Positions 16,410-27,671 of a DNA stretch of 64,000 bases are shown here, piece by piece. The DNA is from Coturnix japonica (Eukaryota; Chordata; Aves; Galliformes; Phasianidae): positions 18,630,470 through 18,694,469 of the forward strand of contig NC_029521.1 in the NCBI RefSeq assembly GCF_001577835.2, written 5' to 3'. Position 1 is the first letter of the stretch. Every line of letters begins with the position of its first letter. The notes beneath the pieces are model-generated. The model saw only the letters and a list, made by a program, of their open reading frames with translations. It did no database searches and had not been told where the DNA came from. The position numbers and the translations under genes were made by a program.

Positions 16410-19340
16410 TTTTTGCTATTCACTGCTTTGGAAGGCCTCAGATACACAGAGATCTCCAACAAGATCTGCTTGCTTCCACTGCCAGCCCTGAAATGAGGTC
16501 TGGGAAGGGGTGAGTCCTGGCTCCACCACTCCCAGGCACGCAGCTGCGCTGCATGTTCCCAAGCTCCCTAAGGTTGAGCCTGCTTTTCCTCCAGGTGCTG
16601 CATCACTGTTTAAAGCCCTGATGCTGCATTTCCCCTACAGACTATTTTACATAACAAAACCAATTTTCCATTAAAAAAGGAAGAAACAAGACATGCTATT
16701 GTTGATTTAATGATACAAAAGGTAAGCTTCCAAAACTTGAGACTACACCTGATTCTAGATTAAACAACAAAACTGCAGCCTTGTATGCAATTAATTCCAC
16801 AGGGCTATGGAAATTTTTTCCTGAATACCTTCGTCTGACAGGTGACTGACAAAGCCCTTAAGCTCTCTAGCTCTCAGGAGCTGAATTTGTTAGCAAATTC
16901 TTTTCCCCTGGCATCTCTGACAGTTTCAAATAAAGCACAAGCTGAAGTCCCACACATGCACGTCTAAAAAGCCAAAGAGAAAGTCAGATAAGTTCTACAC
17001 CACTAAAACATTGTACAACCAAAGCAGCAACAACAGCAAAAAGAGGCTGTTCCAGTAGTATCACTGTGTCAGGAAGTCCAATAGTGCTGGTAGACATACT
17101 GCTGAGTATCAATGCTATGGAGTATCCTTCAAACTTCTAAAAGATGCTGCAGTACCATTTTCAATCTACACTGCATGAGTTTTAGTCAAAAGAAAGAATG
17201 GACATGCAGGGAGAAGGAAATGCTTCAGCAAGAGTTGAAGTAGTGCCTGAAAATCTTCTCAGTTCTATCAACACAGAATATAAAATCCACAAAATTACAA
17301 CAGGAATGCTTTGTGGGATTTCCTGCCCTGAGTCATCAGATATCACATACATTTTAATTTAGGAATCACTCCTGTTACCAAAATACAGAGGGAAAAATCA
17401 GACGGGTTTTGTTGTTTGAATGTCAGTCAGACAGGCCTTTAACTTCAGCACATGTAATACAACACTAACAGGAAAAAAAGAGGTCATTTTGCAGTGACTT
17501 GCTGTGCAAAACTGTTTGTGGTTCTAAGGTTATGCTCTAAAGCACAGCATCATAAAGAATATCTTTGTTAACAGAACTTTTTAAACTATAGTTCATTAGA
17601 AAGTAAAACTTCAAGCTCTGAAAATAACAACAGCAACAAAATGTTTTTCTTACTGTCGCTGGTACCGCCCCTTCCTTCACTTTATTGCTGCCCTCTTTCC
17701 AACCCAAAGGAATCCCTTTGTAGCACAGTTAATTTCATACCCTAATGACAGTAATTACTAAGACAACTTCTTGCCATTACTATCGTCACCATCCCAGAGA
17801 GCCATCTCTCCTTATACACTCAGAGAGTGAGGAATGAGAAATGGGTTGTCAGCTATGAGCCTGCTACAGTCAGGAAGGCTTCAAATCCAGCAAAAGAGTG
17901 AGATGCTTGGAAGATGTACAGAGGGGCAGCAAATCTGTTCTCAAAGTACAAGAATCGCCTGGCACCTGAAAAAATGGGCCTAAGTTTCAGGAAACTAGGT
18001 GCTTTCCTCCATTTACACCTTGTGAAAGCTCTGGGACATCATTTTTACTAGAAAATCTTAGATTTTGAAAAAGTAACTAAATCAGTCCATGGGCCCTGCA
18101 CTCAGTAAAAATTCCTATCCAGGTTCATGCAGACCTCAGATCAAGCTAATGTTAATTACTACTACAAAATTAGCAGTCGCTTTGGGTCAGCTTTCCTCAT
18201 TGTTTGCAATATTTCTCTCTGTATCTGAAAAACAAAGCTCTCGAGGTTCTATATGGTGCGATCCAATAAACTTACAGTGGGTTTGTTAAAAGCTGCTGTT
18301 CATTAGAAGGAAAACAACAAAAAGTTTTCTTTATTAAAGATCAAATGTCTTGCCATCTGCTTAGACCTTACATGCTCCTTTTTTTCATCTTTTCCTGAAT
18401 AACTTGGTTTAACAAACACCGATTCACTTTACTATGTATACCATATTCTTTTGTACTGTAAAAGCTCAAAGGAAATAAAGCAAGGCAAAATCAGTTATGA
18501 TTTCTGCAATGCACACTTAAAGCTTCTTGCACTTCCCAAAGTCAAAGGGGAACATAAGAATTTAATACCTTATTACTACCAAGTCTTAATAATCTAACTC
18601 AAATACAAGTAAGAGCTACCCTTATTTCACTTGGAATGCATCTTAATTGCTAATCACAGAAAAGTCTCAGGAGCAGTTCATTTAAAATCTATGCAGAGAA
18701 ATACCTTATTTTCTGTGGGGTTTCTCTGCCTCATCCCTGTGATGCTTCCCTGGGTCCTAATGCTGATGCTGCCAACTTTGCACAGCAGGTGCGTGTTTTC
18801 TGTGCAGTGGCAAGAACGTAGGCCTTCTCTCCTGGAATATGCTTGGGTTTATCTGAATATGCTTTCTGAATACCACCTTTTTTCTCTTCTCTGGTTTTCA
18901 GGTGAAGTCTATGAAAACTGGTGGCATGCATTTTCTGTTTTTCCTGAAGAGATATGCAATAAGCAGATCATCTCACCATTCTTTCCATTCCTTGAGGGCT
19001 AAATGACCATAGAACATGGCTTTTTTGTTTTCTTTTCAATATATATGGTGATTTTCCCTTACAAGTCAGGCCCTGGCAGGTCTAACATCATGTGGCTAAG
19101 TACACATCTGGGATGTATGTAGAATGCAGAGACATCGCTCCCACACATAATTTCTATCTATCTAGTCTGCTAGAATATACAGAATCATCACTGTAGCATT
19201 ATTTCCAAATTTTCAAGTCCTATCACTTATAAACTATTTTTTCAATGAAAGCCATCAAATGAAGGTGATTTGTTTATCGAGGAGTCACTTAGATTGTCAG
19301 ACTATAGAAATTCATACACTATCTCAGTTTCCCTTAGACT
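16410..19340. other. Non-coding stretch, nothing recognised
   Basis: Unique AT-moderate sequence with short chance frames only, including a 123-codon plus frame at 18631-19002 with no known features. Confidence 0.55.
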
Positions 19341-19344
19341 TAAG

Positions 19345-19600
19345 ATGAGGGAAAAAAGATTTAGGATGGGAGTCAGGGGGACGTAATTTACTGCGAGTGA
19401 TACAGTGCTGGAAAAAGCTGTCGAGAAAGGCGGGGGAGATCCCTGTCATGGGATGTCTTCAAGGCCAGGTTGGATGGGGCCATGGGGAAACCTGATAAGT
19501 ATCAAACAGGAATGCTAATGGCACTGCCAGTGGCAGAGGGAATGAAGAATCACTGGTCCTTGAAGTTCCTTCCAACCCTTGCCATTCTGATACTGAGACA
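19345..19600 (+). mobile_element. CR1 LINE 3' fragment, forward orientation
   Basis: It has the typical order of the CR1 3' region on the plus strand: GGATGTCTTCAAGGCCAGG, TTGGATGGGGCC, then CCTTGAAGTTCCTTCCAACCC and CATTCTGA at the end. The copy is diverged, with indels. Confidence 0.85.
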
Positions 19601-19841
19601 GACGATGGCAGAAAATTAAACCAGAAAAAAAAAAGAGGCTTAAAGAAACCAAAGGATTAATTTACTAACAAAATTCAATACATGCAGAAGATTAACAGAA
19701 GAAAGCACCAGAAGACCAGCATAAATAAATTTAATCTCAAAAAAACAATTTCCAAAATGGGAGCGATCAAGTCTTACAAACACATAAGAAGTAAGGCAGC
19801 AAAATATCAAAGCGAAGACAAAAAGATTCACAGGAAACTTC

Positions 19842-20048
19842 TTACAACTTCATGAAGGCTCCAGAATCCCAAAATACCACACTACAGCTACATTCTTCTG
19901 CAGCAGCTCCTGAAACAGAAGCAAGGTGAACATTGCACCAGTGGAGCAGCAAGCCCCCACACGAACGCAAAGGCAAAGCATTGCAAAGGACCACGGCAAC
20001 ACAGGCAAGGAATGCCACGCGCTCGCAACCCCCCAACCCCACCCCAAT
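19842..20048 (-). other. Diverged copy of the exon-intron module, probably a 3' exon (minus strand)
   Basis: On the minus strand an intron ends in CTTCTGTTTCAG and an exon starts at 19909 with GAGCTGCTGCAGAAG, giving the frame ELLQKNVAVVWYFGILEPS and a stop. Downstream is AT-rich and looks like a 3' UTR. The intron part (19910-20048) matches 23667-23810 with base substitutions, so this is a genuinely diverged copy of that module. The sequence then runs into an assembly gap. No protein family is recognised. Confidence 0.5.
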
Positions 20049-20073
20049 NNNNNNNNNNNNNNNNNNNNNNNNN
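20049..20073. other. Assembly gap (25 N)
   Basis: Twenty-five N, a size commonly used for gaps of unknown length. It lies inside a repeated GC-rich module, which explains the failure to assemble. Confidence 0.98.
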
Positions 20074-20085
20074 AAGGCCAAAACT

Positions 20086-20540
20086 ACAGATAAATAAACC
20101 GGGCCCTGCCTACAGGAGGTTCGCCCAAGCCACAAACCGGCCTGGAAAACCTATGATGCGCCGGCAACGCTTGATACAGATGTGGTGACTATGCCCCGCC
20201 TAACAGACAGGTGCTTTGCCCGGGGTGCCTTCTCCTTCCCCCCGCGTCCTGCACGCTCGCTTCCTCTTCTGATGGCTTTCTGACTCCCAGGTCCGCGCGC
20301 CGCTCCTTCTTTCTTCTGCAGCAGCTCCTGAACCAGGAAGCCAAGGAGAACGTTGCACTAGCGGACGGCCAGGACCCCCACACGAACGCAAAGGCTAACC
20401 AAACATATTGAAAGGAAAGCACGGCAGACACAGGCAAGGAATGCCACGCCCTCGCAACCCCAACCCACCCCAATTCATCCCGCAAAAAGACCATCGGAGA
20501 AGCTTTCTCACCCTCACTGACTCACCGCGCCCGAACAGGT
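20086..20540 (-). repeat. Second copy of the exon-intron module, rich in small indels
   Basis: It matches 23430-23870 nearly end to end, from GCCCTGCCTACAGG through the exon to CTCACTGACTCACCGCG. The differences are mostly one- to few-base insertions and deletions. Where the third copy (19897-20048) carries substitutions, this one agrees with 23430-23870 (for example GAGAACGTTGCACTAGCGGA). It is therefore either a very recent duplicate or, more likely, a badly corrected read of the same locus. Confidence 0.75.
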
Positions 20541-22300
20541 CGCTTCCTCCTCGATAACAGAGAACCGACTTCTCCGCGGTGTCAATATACATACGAATGA
20601 GCGCCGTCCCGTCATTAGGCCGCGAAAGACATAGACGCGGGGATCACAGAGGCGGGCCTCTAGATCCTGCGTAGGGACTCTCTGCAGCCTAGAAGACGCT
20701 TACTCTTTTTAGTCTCAGGAAACTCACGATAATGGGCTGGGCACACAAAAAGCAGCGCCAAAGAGGTCAGTGTATTTCATCTCTATCACGCTGAATATAG
20801 ATCGTGCACGTGTACATGCCACGTTAACAGCCCGAGCGCCTTCGTGATCACCATTGTGTGGCGACGGATGCAGGGGACGCTCCCACGCACTGCCTGCATT
20901 CGCACAATAGGGTCCCGGGTCTTATGATTTACAGCCGCCAAACGGTCATCGTGACCTGCGTCTATACCTGCATGCAGGGGGTGGTAACGTTTTACGCTTA
21001 CTACGGCACTCGGCAATGTTAACTTTTAAAGCGTCTTTGGCTCGATCAGACACCGGTACTGTATCTGTCACACTTCGTTAACTCCTGCCCATCATGTTTA
21101 TCCTTGAACTGCGGGGGCACACTTGCATCCCTGGGAATTACAGGGCGCCCCCACCCCTACGGCCAAGGGAGGCTCCTTTCTCCAGTCCGCGCGCCCCCAC
21201 TGCTACGAGATAGCGTAATGAAGTCCTGTACTGACACGAACGGGTGGACCGCCATCACGCGGCATACGCCAGCTTTAAATGGTGCATAGAAATCCGTATG
21301 TTAGCCTGCAGTCGAGAAATCACATGATAGAATCTTACCACTCACAAGGAATCATCCTCACGGTCTCTATCATTACACTTGCGGCGCGACATACCCAGCC
21401 CGTTCACTCACCCATGGATAGGGAACGGTCCTTGCCCGTGCGGGTCAAGCCTACACAGGCTGCCAGCAGAAGCACTAAGCGCTCACACACCCAGAGGCCT
21501 GTATTACAGAGCGCCCAACCGTCTTGTTCTCACCCTACGATCCAGAGGTTGGGAACGGAGAGGAGTCGCGCGGATCGCCAGTGAACGTTTAGAGGCGCGG
21601 CGATCCACACGGCTGCGCGTCCCCTCACGTCACATTCTAGCAGTATATTAGCTACCTTGACACTCACCAACAGAGGTATATACACTCCGCCGATCATATG
21701 AACTGACACTCTCGTCATACCTTGACATACACGCAGGCAGCGTAGGAACAACTCTCGAAGCCAGGCAGCGGGTTACGTCAGGGCAAGAACGGGCCAAAGA
21801 CCGCTCAGTTTGGATCCCAGACCTTGATTCCAGCGAGGCACACAAAGCCCCCAACCTCCAATCTGCGCGAGCCCTGACGTGTCCTCATTTGAAGCAGTGC
21901 ACAAGGAGCCAAACAGTGCGAGTCATCTCGTCGCTGCGCTTTTCTCTCCGCCCCGCGCGTCTACTATCCCCCCCCACCGCAGATCTAGCATGAAGCTACA
22001 CCATCGCCTTCCACTATACTAGACCCTGTTCGCGACTGTACACTGCATTAATAAGCGTGGACCACGGATGACATCTGGACTCAAGATCCGATTCAAACAC
22101 CGACCTGTGCGACGTGCAACCGCAGAGACTGCTCGGTTGTGCGTACGTATAACAACTCGCGACTCGCAAATGATCATTCTCACGGTATAGCTGCAAGCAG
22201 TCAGATGGTCCACATAGCCACGCCCATTGACTGCCAACACAGATACCCTCTACATACCCATTAATATATCTCGTGCGGCTCTCAGAATGCAGCCACAAGC
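20541..22300. other. Random-looking CpG-undepleted sequence, probable low-quality contig end
   Basis: Base composition is even, CpG is not depleted, homopolymers are unusually scarce and no known repeat is present. It still holds degraded traces of the neighbouring module (GCGGGGATCACAGAGGCGGGC at about 20637, matching 23886; GGAATTACAGGGCGCCC at about 21134; GTATTACAGAGCGCCC at 21501). No coding or RNA signal is supported. I read it as uncorrected long-read sequence. Confidence 0.55.
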
Positions 22301-22325
22301 ACATACTGGGACATCGGGCACGCGC

Positions 22326-23462
22326 AGCCCTGCCTACAGGACGGTACCCCCACATCCCACCCTCCCCAAGAAGCCCCGGGGAGCGCAAGGCTCCCGCCAA
22401 TGCCTGAGCTACAGGCTGGGCCCGCCCGGCAGCAGCAGAACACCACCACGTCTTGTTTTTGGGAGCCCAGGGACCAACCTCGACCCGCCGAGCGGGGAGG
22501 TCACCTCACACGCTAAACAACAGCTAACAGCACACTAACAGCACGCTCACACTGACACTCTGCGGACCAGGAGGGCGGTCATCCCACCAACTGGATGGCT
22601 AAGAGCAGCCGGCTGCAACGCCACAGACACCCCACACCTGATTACAGGGCGGGCAGGCCGCTCGGGGGACAGGGGGCCGGAAGCTTGGGACACATACCTC
22701 GACTACAGGGCTGTCACGCCGCCAGCAGAACAGGCGGCCACACAAGGACAGGCCCAAGCCCTGATACAGGGTGGCCTCAGCCCACAGAACTACCACGTGG
22801 CTCTGATCTGAACTAAGTAAAAGGGAGGAAAGACAGCACACTCGCTGCGCTCGTGGCACTAAGAGGGAACACCCCTTCTGCGGCATGCACCAAAGTCCTC
22901 CGTTCCGCCCCGGGAAGTCGGAGCTAAGCTGCAGCCATCTTTGTGGAGGCCTAAAGGGAAAGCTCAGTCGCTCAGTCACTCCACAAACACACACAAGGAA
23001 AGGAAGGGCAACACGCACACACAGGCGCGACTTTCCGGAAGGGAAGGACAACGCGGCACAGCCAATCCCTGGGAACAGACCCGCAACCACGAGCAACAGA
23101 CAAGAGCCTGTGACCTATCCCTAGCCTGCACGGAGGCCACAGACCTCAACGTGCCAAGGGGCTTCCCAGATAAAGCCAAAGGCCAAATGCCGTGACGCAC
23201 ACCCCGAGTACGGGGCCGTCGCATTGAAGGGCCACCTCCAGGCAACGATGCCGAGGGGCCAGCGGAGGAAGAGGGGCAGAGAAGCGGCACTATACCCTGC
23301 TTACAGGGCGGCCGCGGGGTCCGGCGGGCTCCATTTCCCACTCAGGTGCGGAGAGGTGGCTCTCGCCCTCCGTTACAGGGGGCCACACTCCCCAGGCAGC
23401 CAAGGAGCAGCAAGGCAAAAGGCCAACTACAGCAAAAGACCCGAGCCCTGCTTACAGGGAGG
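22326..23462. repeat. Degenerate GC-rich array with a hairpin core (CCCTG-N4-CAGGG)
   Basis: A short inverted repeat recurs at 22328, 22403, 22636, 22697, 22759, 23202, 23295, 23366 and 23446, with further copies at 20104 and possibly 21129. The best form is CCCTGCTTACAGGG (23295 and 23446), a 5-bp stem with a 4-base loop. The third and fourth loop bases and the right arm, TACAGG, are the most constant, and GGCGGCC or a similar GC block often follows. Spacing is irregular (about 55-230 bp, with one gap of about 440), so this is an old minisatellite or a dispersed structural motif and not a fresh tandem repeat. Confidence 0.65.
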
Positions 23463-23915
23463 TCGCCCAGCACAAAACCGGCCTGGAAACCTATGGCGCC
23501 GGCAACGCTTGACTCAGATGTGACTATGCCCCCGCTAACAGGACAGGTGCTTTGCCCAGAGTGCCTTTCTCCTTCCCCCCCGCGTCTGCACGCTTCTGCT
23601 TCCTCTTCTTGATGGCTTCTGACTCCCAGGTCCGCGCGCCGCTCCTTCTTTCTTCTGCAGCAGCTCCTGAAACAGAAGCAAGGAGAACGTTGCACTAGCG
23701 GAGCGGCAAGCCCCCACACGAACGCAAAGGCTAACAAAGCATCGCAAAGGACCACGGCAACACAGGCAAGGAATGCCACGCGCTCGCAACCCCCCAACCC
23801 CACCCCAATTCATCCCCGCAAAAAGCACCACTCGGAGAAGCTTTTCTCACCTCACTGACTCACGGCGGTCTTCCAGACGGTGCTGCGGGGGATCACAGAG
23901 GCGGGCAGACTGGGC
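23430..23915 (-). other. Clean copy of the exon-intron module of an unknown minus-strand gene
   Basis: On the minus strand, exon 1 is about 23915-23852 and ends GTCAGTGAG|GTGAG. The intron (23851-23667) ends CTTCTGTTTCAG. Exon 2 starts at 23666 with GAGCTGCTGCAGAAGAAAG. One frame of exon 2 reads [20 protein letters not shown] (lysine-rich) and another [15 protein letters not shown]; which, if any, is coding is unknown. Exon 1 has no ATG. A GC-rich intron or 3' region with hairpin motifs lies downstream. I do not recognise the gene; a lncRNA is possible. Confidence 0.45.
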
Positions 23916-23970
23916 AAATGGGGTCCCCAGCCACTGCCTCTACTTATACGACTCCAGTTGTCACCAATGC
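23915..23970 (-). promoter_or_regulatory. Minus-strand promoter with inverted CCAAT and TATA
   Basis: Minus strand: ATTGG (plus 23964-23968), 15 bases, then TATAAG (plus 23943-23948). Transcription would start at about 23915, giving exon 1 of the module. The same layout occurs at 25548-25572. Confidence 0.5.
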
Positions 23971-23984
23971 AATTTTTATTTATG

Positions 23985-24006
23985 TTGTCTTTTTTTTTTT
24001 TTTTTA
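23985..24006. repeat. Poly-T tract
   Basis: About 17 T bases (A on the minus strand), upstream of the minus-strand promoter. Confidence 0.7.
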
Positions 24007-24239
24007 AATCTCTGCTTTTCTTTGAACTTAATGTGCCACCTGTGACAGGGAGGTTCTTCTGCCCAGCAATCGTATCCTGTCTTTTCTCTTTTTCAAGATT
24101 CGCAGTTACATAAATCCATCTTACTTTCTCATTCTCCACTCTCTTGTACCCTACCCATTGTATGTAAAAAGTGTGACTACTAACTTGTAACGCATACTAC
24201 CACTGATTGTCTTAAAATGGAATAAATAATATGATATCC

Positions 24240-24280
24240 AATCAGCACCACAACACCAGACACGTTTACTTTATTAGATC
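24240..24280 (-). terminator. Candidate polyadenylation site for the upstream minus-strand transcript
   Basis: On the minus strand AATAAAG (about plus 24269-24275) is followed within 10-30 bases by a GT-rich element (GTGTCTGGTGTTGTGGTG), the classical order of a vertebrate poly(A) site. It would end a transcript starting at about 25520. Confidence 0.4.
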
Positions 24281-24419
24281 TGCTTGTTGAGCGTCGTACC
24301 ATCGTGGCTGCTCACCAGGCTTGGTGCACTTCTCCCTCCCTCACACCGAAGCCCCAAGCAATGCACTCAGAAATCCCGCCTCACCAAGTCCCACCCAACA
24401 GAAACCGCCCGCCCCACCC

Positions 24420-25320
24420 TCGTCGGATCTTGCGATGCGGCTCCGGCCAACCCCCCCCGTCGGAGCCCGCGCCGAGGTCCCCGCCTCCGCCGACCTGCCC
24501 CCCCCGTCTGATCCCGCGACNNNNNNNNNNNNNNNNNNNNNNNNNNNNNNNNNNNNNNNNNNNNNNNNNNNNNNNNNNNNNNNNNNNNNNNNNNNNNNNN
24601 NNNNNNNNNNNNNNNNNNNNNNNNNNNNNNNNNNNNNNNNNNNNNNNNNNNNNNNNNNNNNNNNNNNNNNNNNNNNNNNNNNNNNNNNNNNNNNNNNNNN
24701 NNNNNNNNNNNNNNNNNNNNNNNNNNNNNNNNNNNNNNNNNNNNNNNNNNNNNNNNNNNNNNNNNNNNNNNNNNNNNNNNNNNNNNNNNNNNNNNNNNNN
24801 NNNNNNNNNNNNNNNNNNNNNNNNNNNNNNNNNNNNNNNNNNNNNNNNNNNNNNNNNNNNNNNNNNNNNNNNNNNNNNNNNNNNNNNNNNNNNNNNNNNN
24901 NNNNNNNNNNNNNNNNNNNNNNNNNNNNNNNNNNNNNNNNNNNNNNNNNNNNNNNNNNNNNNNNNNNNNNNNNNNNNNNNNNNNNNNNNNNNNNNNNNNN
25001 NNNNNNNNNNNNNNNNNNNNNNNNNNNNNNNNNNNNNNNNNNNNNNNNNNNNNNNNNNNNNNNNNNNNNNNNNNNNNNNNNNNNNNNNNNNNNNNNNNNN
25101 NNNNNNNNNNNNNNNNNNNNNNNNNNNNNNNNNNNNNNNNNNNNNNNNNNNNNNNNNNNNNNNNNNNNNNNNNNNNNNNNNNNNNNNNNNNNNNNNNNNN
25201 NNNNNNNNNNNNNNNNNNNNNNNNNNNNNNNNNNNNNNNNNNNNNNNNNNNNNNNNNNNNNNNNNNNNNNNNNNNNNNNTCCCCGTCCCCGTCCCCCCCC
25301 ACTCCCCGTCGGAGCTCGCC
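24420..25320. repeat. GC-rich minisatellite containing the large assembly gap
   Basis: Both gap edges carry variants of a unit containing CCCCGTCGGAGC or CCCCGTCTGATC with CGCG and long C runs (24451-24520 and 25281-25335). The same unit on both sides suggests that the missing 759 positions are more copies of it. It is G-rich on the minus strand, so G-quadruplexes are likely. Confidence 0.7.
24521..25279. other. Assembly gap (759 N)
   Basis: 759 undetermined bases inside the GC-rich minisatellite. The open frames drawn across it have no meaning. Confidence 0.99.
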
Positions 25321-25780
25321 ACGCGGCCCCATCCCCATCTCATACCCACCCGCACCTCGGCTTGTCTCTCTCCCCTTCAAGCCTCAGCCCGAATTCGCCG
25401 CACTCCAGCCCCACCGCACCTCACCTGTGCCGACCGCTTGTCGTCCTTCTCGTCATCCTCGTCCTTCTCGTCGTCTTTCCCTCAGCGCGTCCCGTTTGCT
25501 CTCACGCGCTGAGGTAATCGCGTCACACACCTGTCCGCCCGCGCGCCTTATATAGATGTCCCGCCAGCCAATAGGAGCCCAGAACTCCGCGGTCGGTTCC
25601 CGCCTCTTTCGCTCCCCGCCTCTTCTCACCTCACCTCAGCCTTCCCGCCCTTTCTCTCTCGACGCGGGCAGGGCCGGGGTCACCTGAAGGTCAACGCCCC
25701 CCTGGCGGGCGGTGCTGCTCGTTACCTCAGGGCAGAGCCGCCCCACAGCTGAGCTCAGCTCAAAGCGGGCACCGGGCAGA
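25280..25780. promoter_or_regulatory. CpG island
   Basis: A dense CpG block (GCGCGCC, CGCGG, CCGCCTC) that returns abruptly to AT-rich DNA by about 25800. It surrounds the minus-strand TATA promoter, and the plus strand shows no comparable core. Confidence 0.65.
25425..25580 (-). promoter_or_regulatory. Minus-strand CpG-island promoter and first exon
   Basis: Minus strand: ATTGG (plus 25568-25572), 15 bases, then TATAAG within TATATAAG (plus 25547-25552). The start would be near 25520, and an exon ends at 25425 with GGCACAG|GTGAGG. The exon is purine-rich and can read DDEKDEDDEKDDKRSAQ, but without an ATG in that frame; an ATG lies in another frame (MTRRTTSGRH). No known protein is recognised. 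Confidence 0.5.
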
Positions 25781-26797
25781 GCTGCCTGTGGGGCACCCGT
25801 TTTTTCCATTGCAGTCTTCCTTTTAACAGCCACACACACATCTGGTGTTCCTTCCTGACTAGCAGATGCCCACAAATGTAATTAAAATTAATACGTATAT
25901 ATATTTCTAGAGAGTTCTTCACAGAGGTGCCTCCCACCCCCTACAGAAAAATCCCTTCAGTGCCTGGGGAAAAAGGGTGCAAGAAGCTGATACCTGAAGT
26001 AGAAAGGACGCAATTCATTTGCCAACTCAGGATGTTCTTGTTTATAGAGTTGCTTGTATTTTATAATTCATTCACTCCCCATGGTTGGAAATGCTCATCT
26101 AATGGCTATGCATTGCAGCATGTTTTCTGCAACACAGTATCAGTGATCCTCTAAAGGGATTTTTCAGGCAAACACATCATCATCACAGGTTGAGGTTCTC
26201 CTCATCATATTATAAGATAGTAATTTTGTCACAGTATATAACATTAGTGATCGTATTCCTCCAGTTCCATCACTCTTCCTATTGCCTGTAGTTATGTTCC
26301 ATCACAAATCAGTTTGCAAATCTTTGAGTGAAGGTAGAGAGGAACAGCTGGAGAACTTCTCACATTCTTATATCTCCATTTTATATTACATTCTGAAGGG
26401 GAACAGTTCAGATAGATTAGCTTAGGAGGCCATCTACTCGGTTTTGTAGATACAACTGACTCATCAGAGACTTCCAGATGCAAAAACTGCAATGATGACT
26501 AGATGGATGAAAATAAACTCAGAGGCACTTGGAATTCCTGACATGAATTCAATGTAAACTGACAGAACAGATTTCCTTCTCATTTGTTTTTGTTCAGAAT
26601 GGTAGTCCTTACTAGCACTTTTGGAAAGACACTCAGTAAATACAGAAGACTGAAAAAGTATTTTCTACTTTGGCTTTTCTTACAATACATAAATACATAA
26701 AGAAAGAAAAAATGAAGTCTGGTCCTGCAAATAGGTTGTACATAGAAAAGCATGGTTATAATCTGAAAAAAGAACAACTTTTCCCAGGATATATAGG

Positions 26798-26847
26798 GAA
26801 TATATATATTACTTATATATATATATATACTTATATATATATATAAG
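26798..26847. repeat. (TA)n microsatellite
   Basis: TATATA blocks interrupted by ACTTA units; an imperfect, cruciform-prone tract. Confidence 0.85.
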
Positions 26848-27551
26848 TAGCGGGGGTATTAGCACAGCACTTCACCCATCATCATCTGCCATAGTCTCTT
26901 CCATTGTGCAAGACAAAGATTTAGATGTCTAAGTTCCTCTGTGCCAGCCCATCACATCCCTAAATACACTGGAGTAGCAGAAATGATGCCACGCAGAGTA
27001 GATGTCTACTACTACTCATCAGGTCTTCCTTCAATTTTTACTAAATAACATAAAACCAAATTCCTTTGCTAAATGAAATTTTTCCCGTGGAAGGACCTTG
27101 TAAGATTTAGATCATACTCCATGGAGTTTTTTTTTTGTTGTTGTTGTTCTTTTTAATTTAGGGAATATATTCCTTTGTTGATAATAATCAATGACATGTA
27201 CTACTTTTAATCTTTACACAGATACACACATAAGTTGCTGAATTTAATAAAAGTCCCATTTAATTGCCAGTGTAGATGTGTTTTCTTCATTAGTTATACC
27301 TAGAAGTATGCTTGTGGGCATTGATCTCCCCTCCAACCAATTCATGTCCATTTCATGCTTATCCCTACCTCAATCACCTCAGTCACTGCAAAGAAACTAA
27401 ATTTTTTAAGCTTTTTGTCAAGAGGAAGGAGCAGTTTTCTCTTCAGAGCTTCAGGCTCACAAGTCAGCTATTAATTTACTGTGACTTCCTTCAGCAGTAA
27501 TTAAGTTGGATGCATGTTTAGCCAAAGAAAATTTTGTCTATTAGTGTCAGC

Positions 27552-27587
27552 AGAAAAAAAAAAAAAAAAAAAACCAGAAAGCATGGA

Positions 27588-27671
<84 letters not shown>

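Noticed and set aside
22326-23462. CRISPR-like or snoRNA-cluster reading of the repeated motif
   Set aside because: Spacing is irregular and the motif too short for a CRISPR array in a vertebrate genome. No paired C/D boxes or clear H/ACA folds were found around the copies.
24030-24140. Possible retroelement piece (minus frame with KRQDTIAGQKNLPVTGG)
   Set aside because: No terminal repeats or recognisable family blocks were found; left unassigned.
24304-25517. Four 320-400 codon frames across the large gap
   Set aside because: Most of their length is undetermined sequence; the real flanks are GC minisatellite and a CpG island, not coding.
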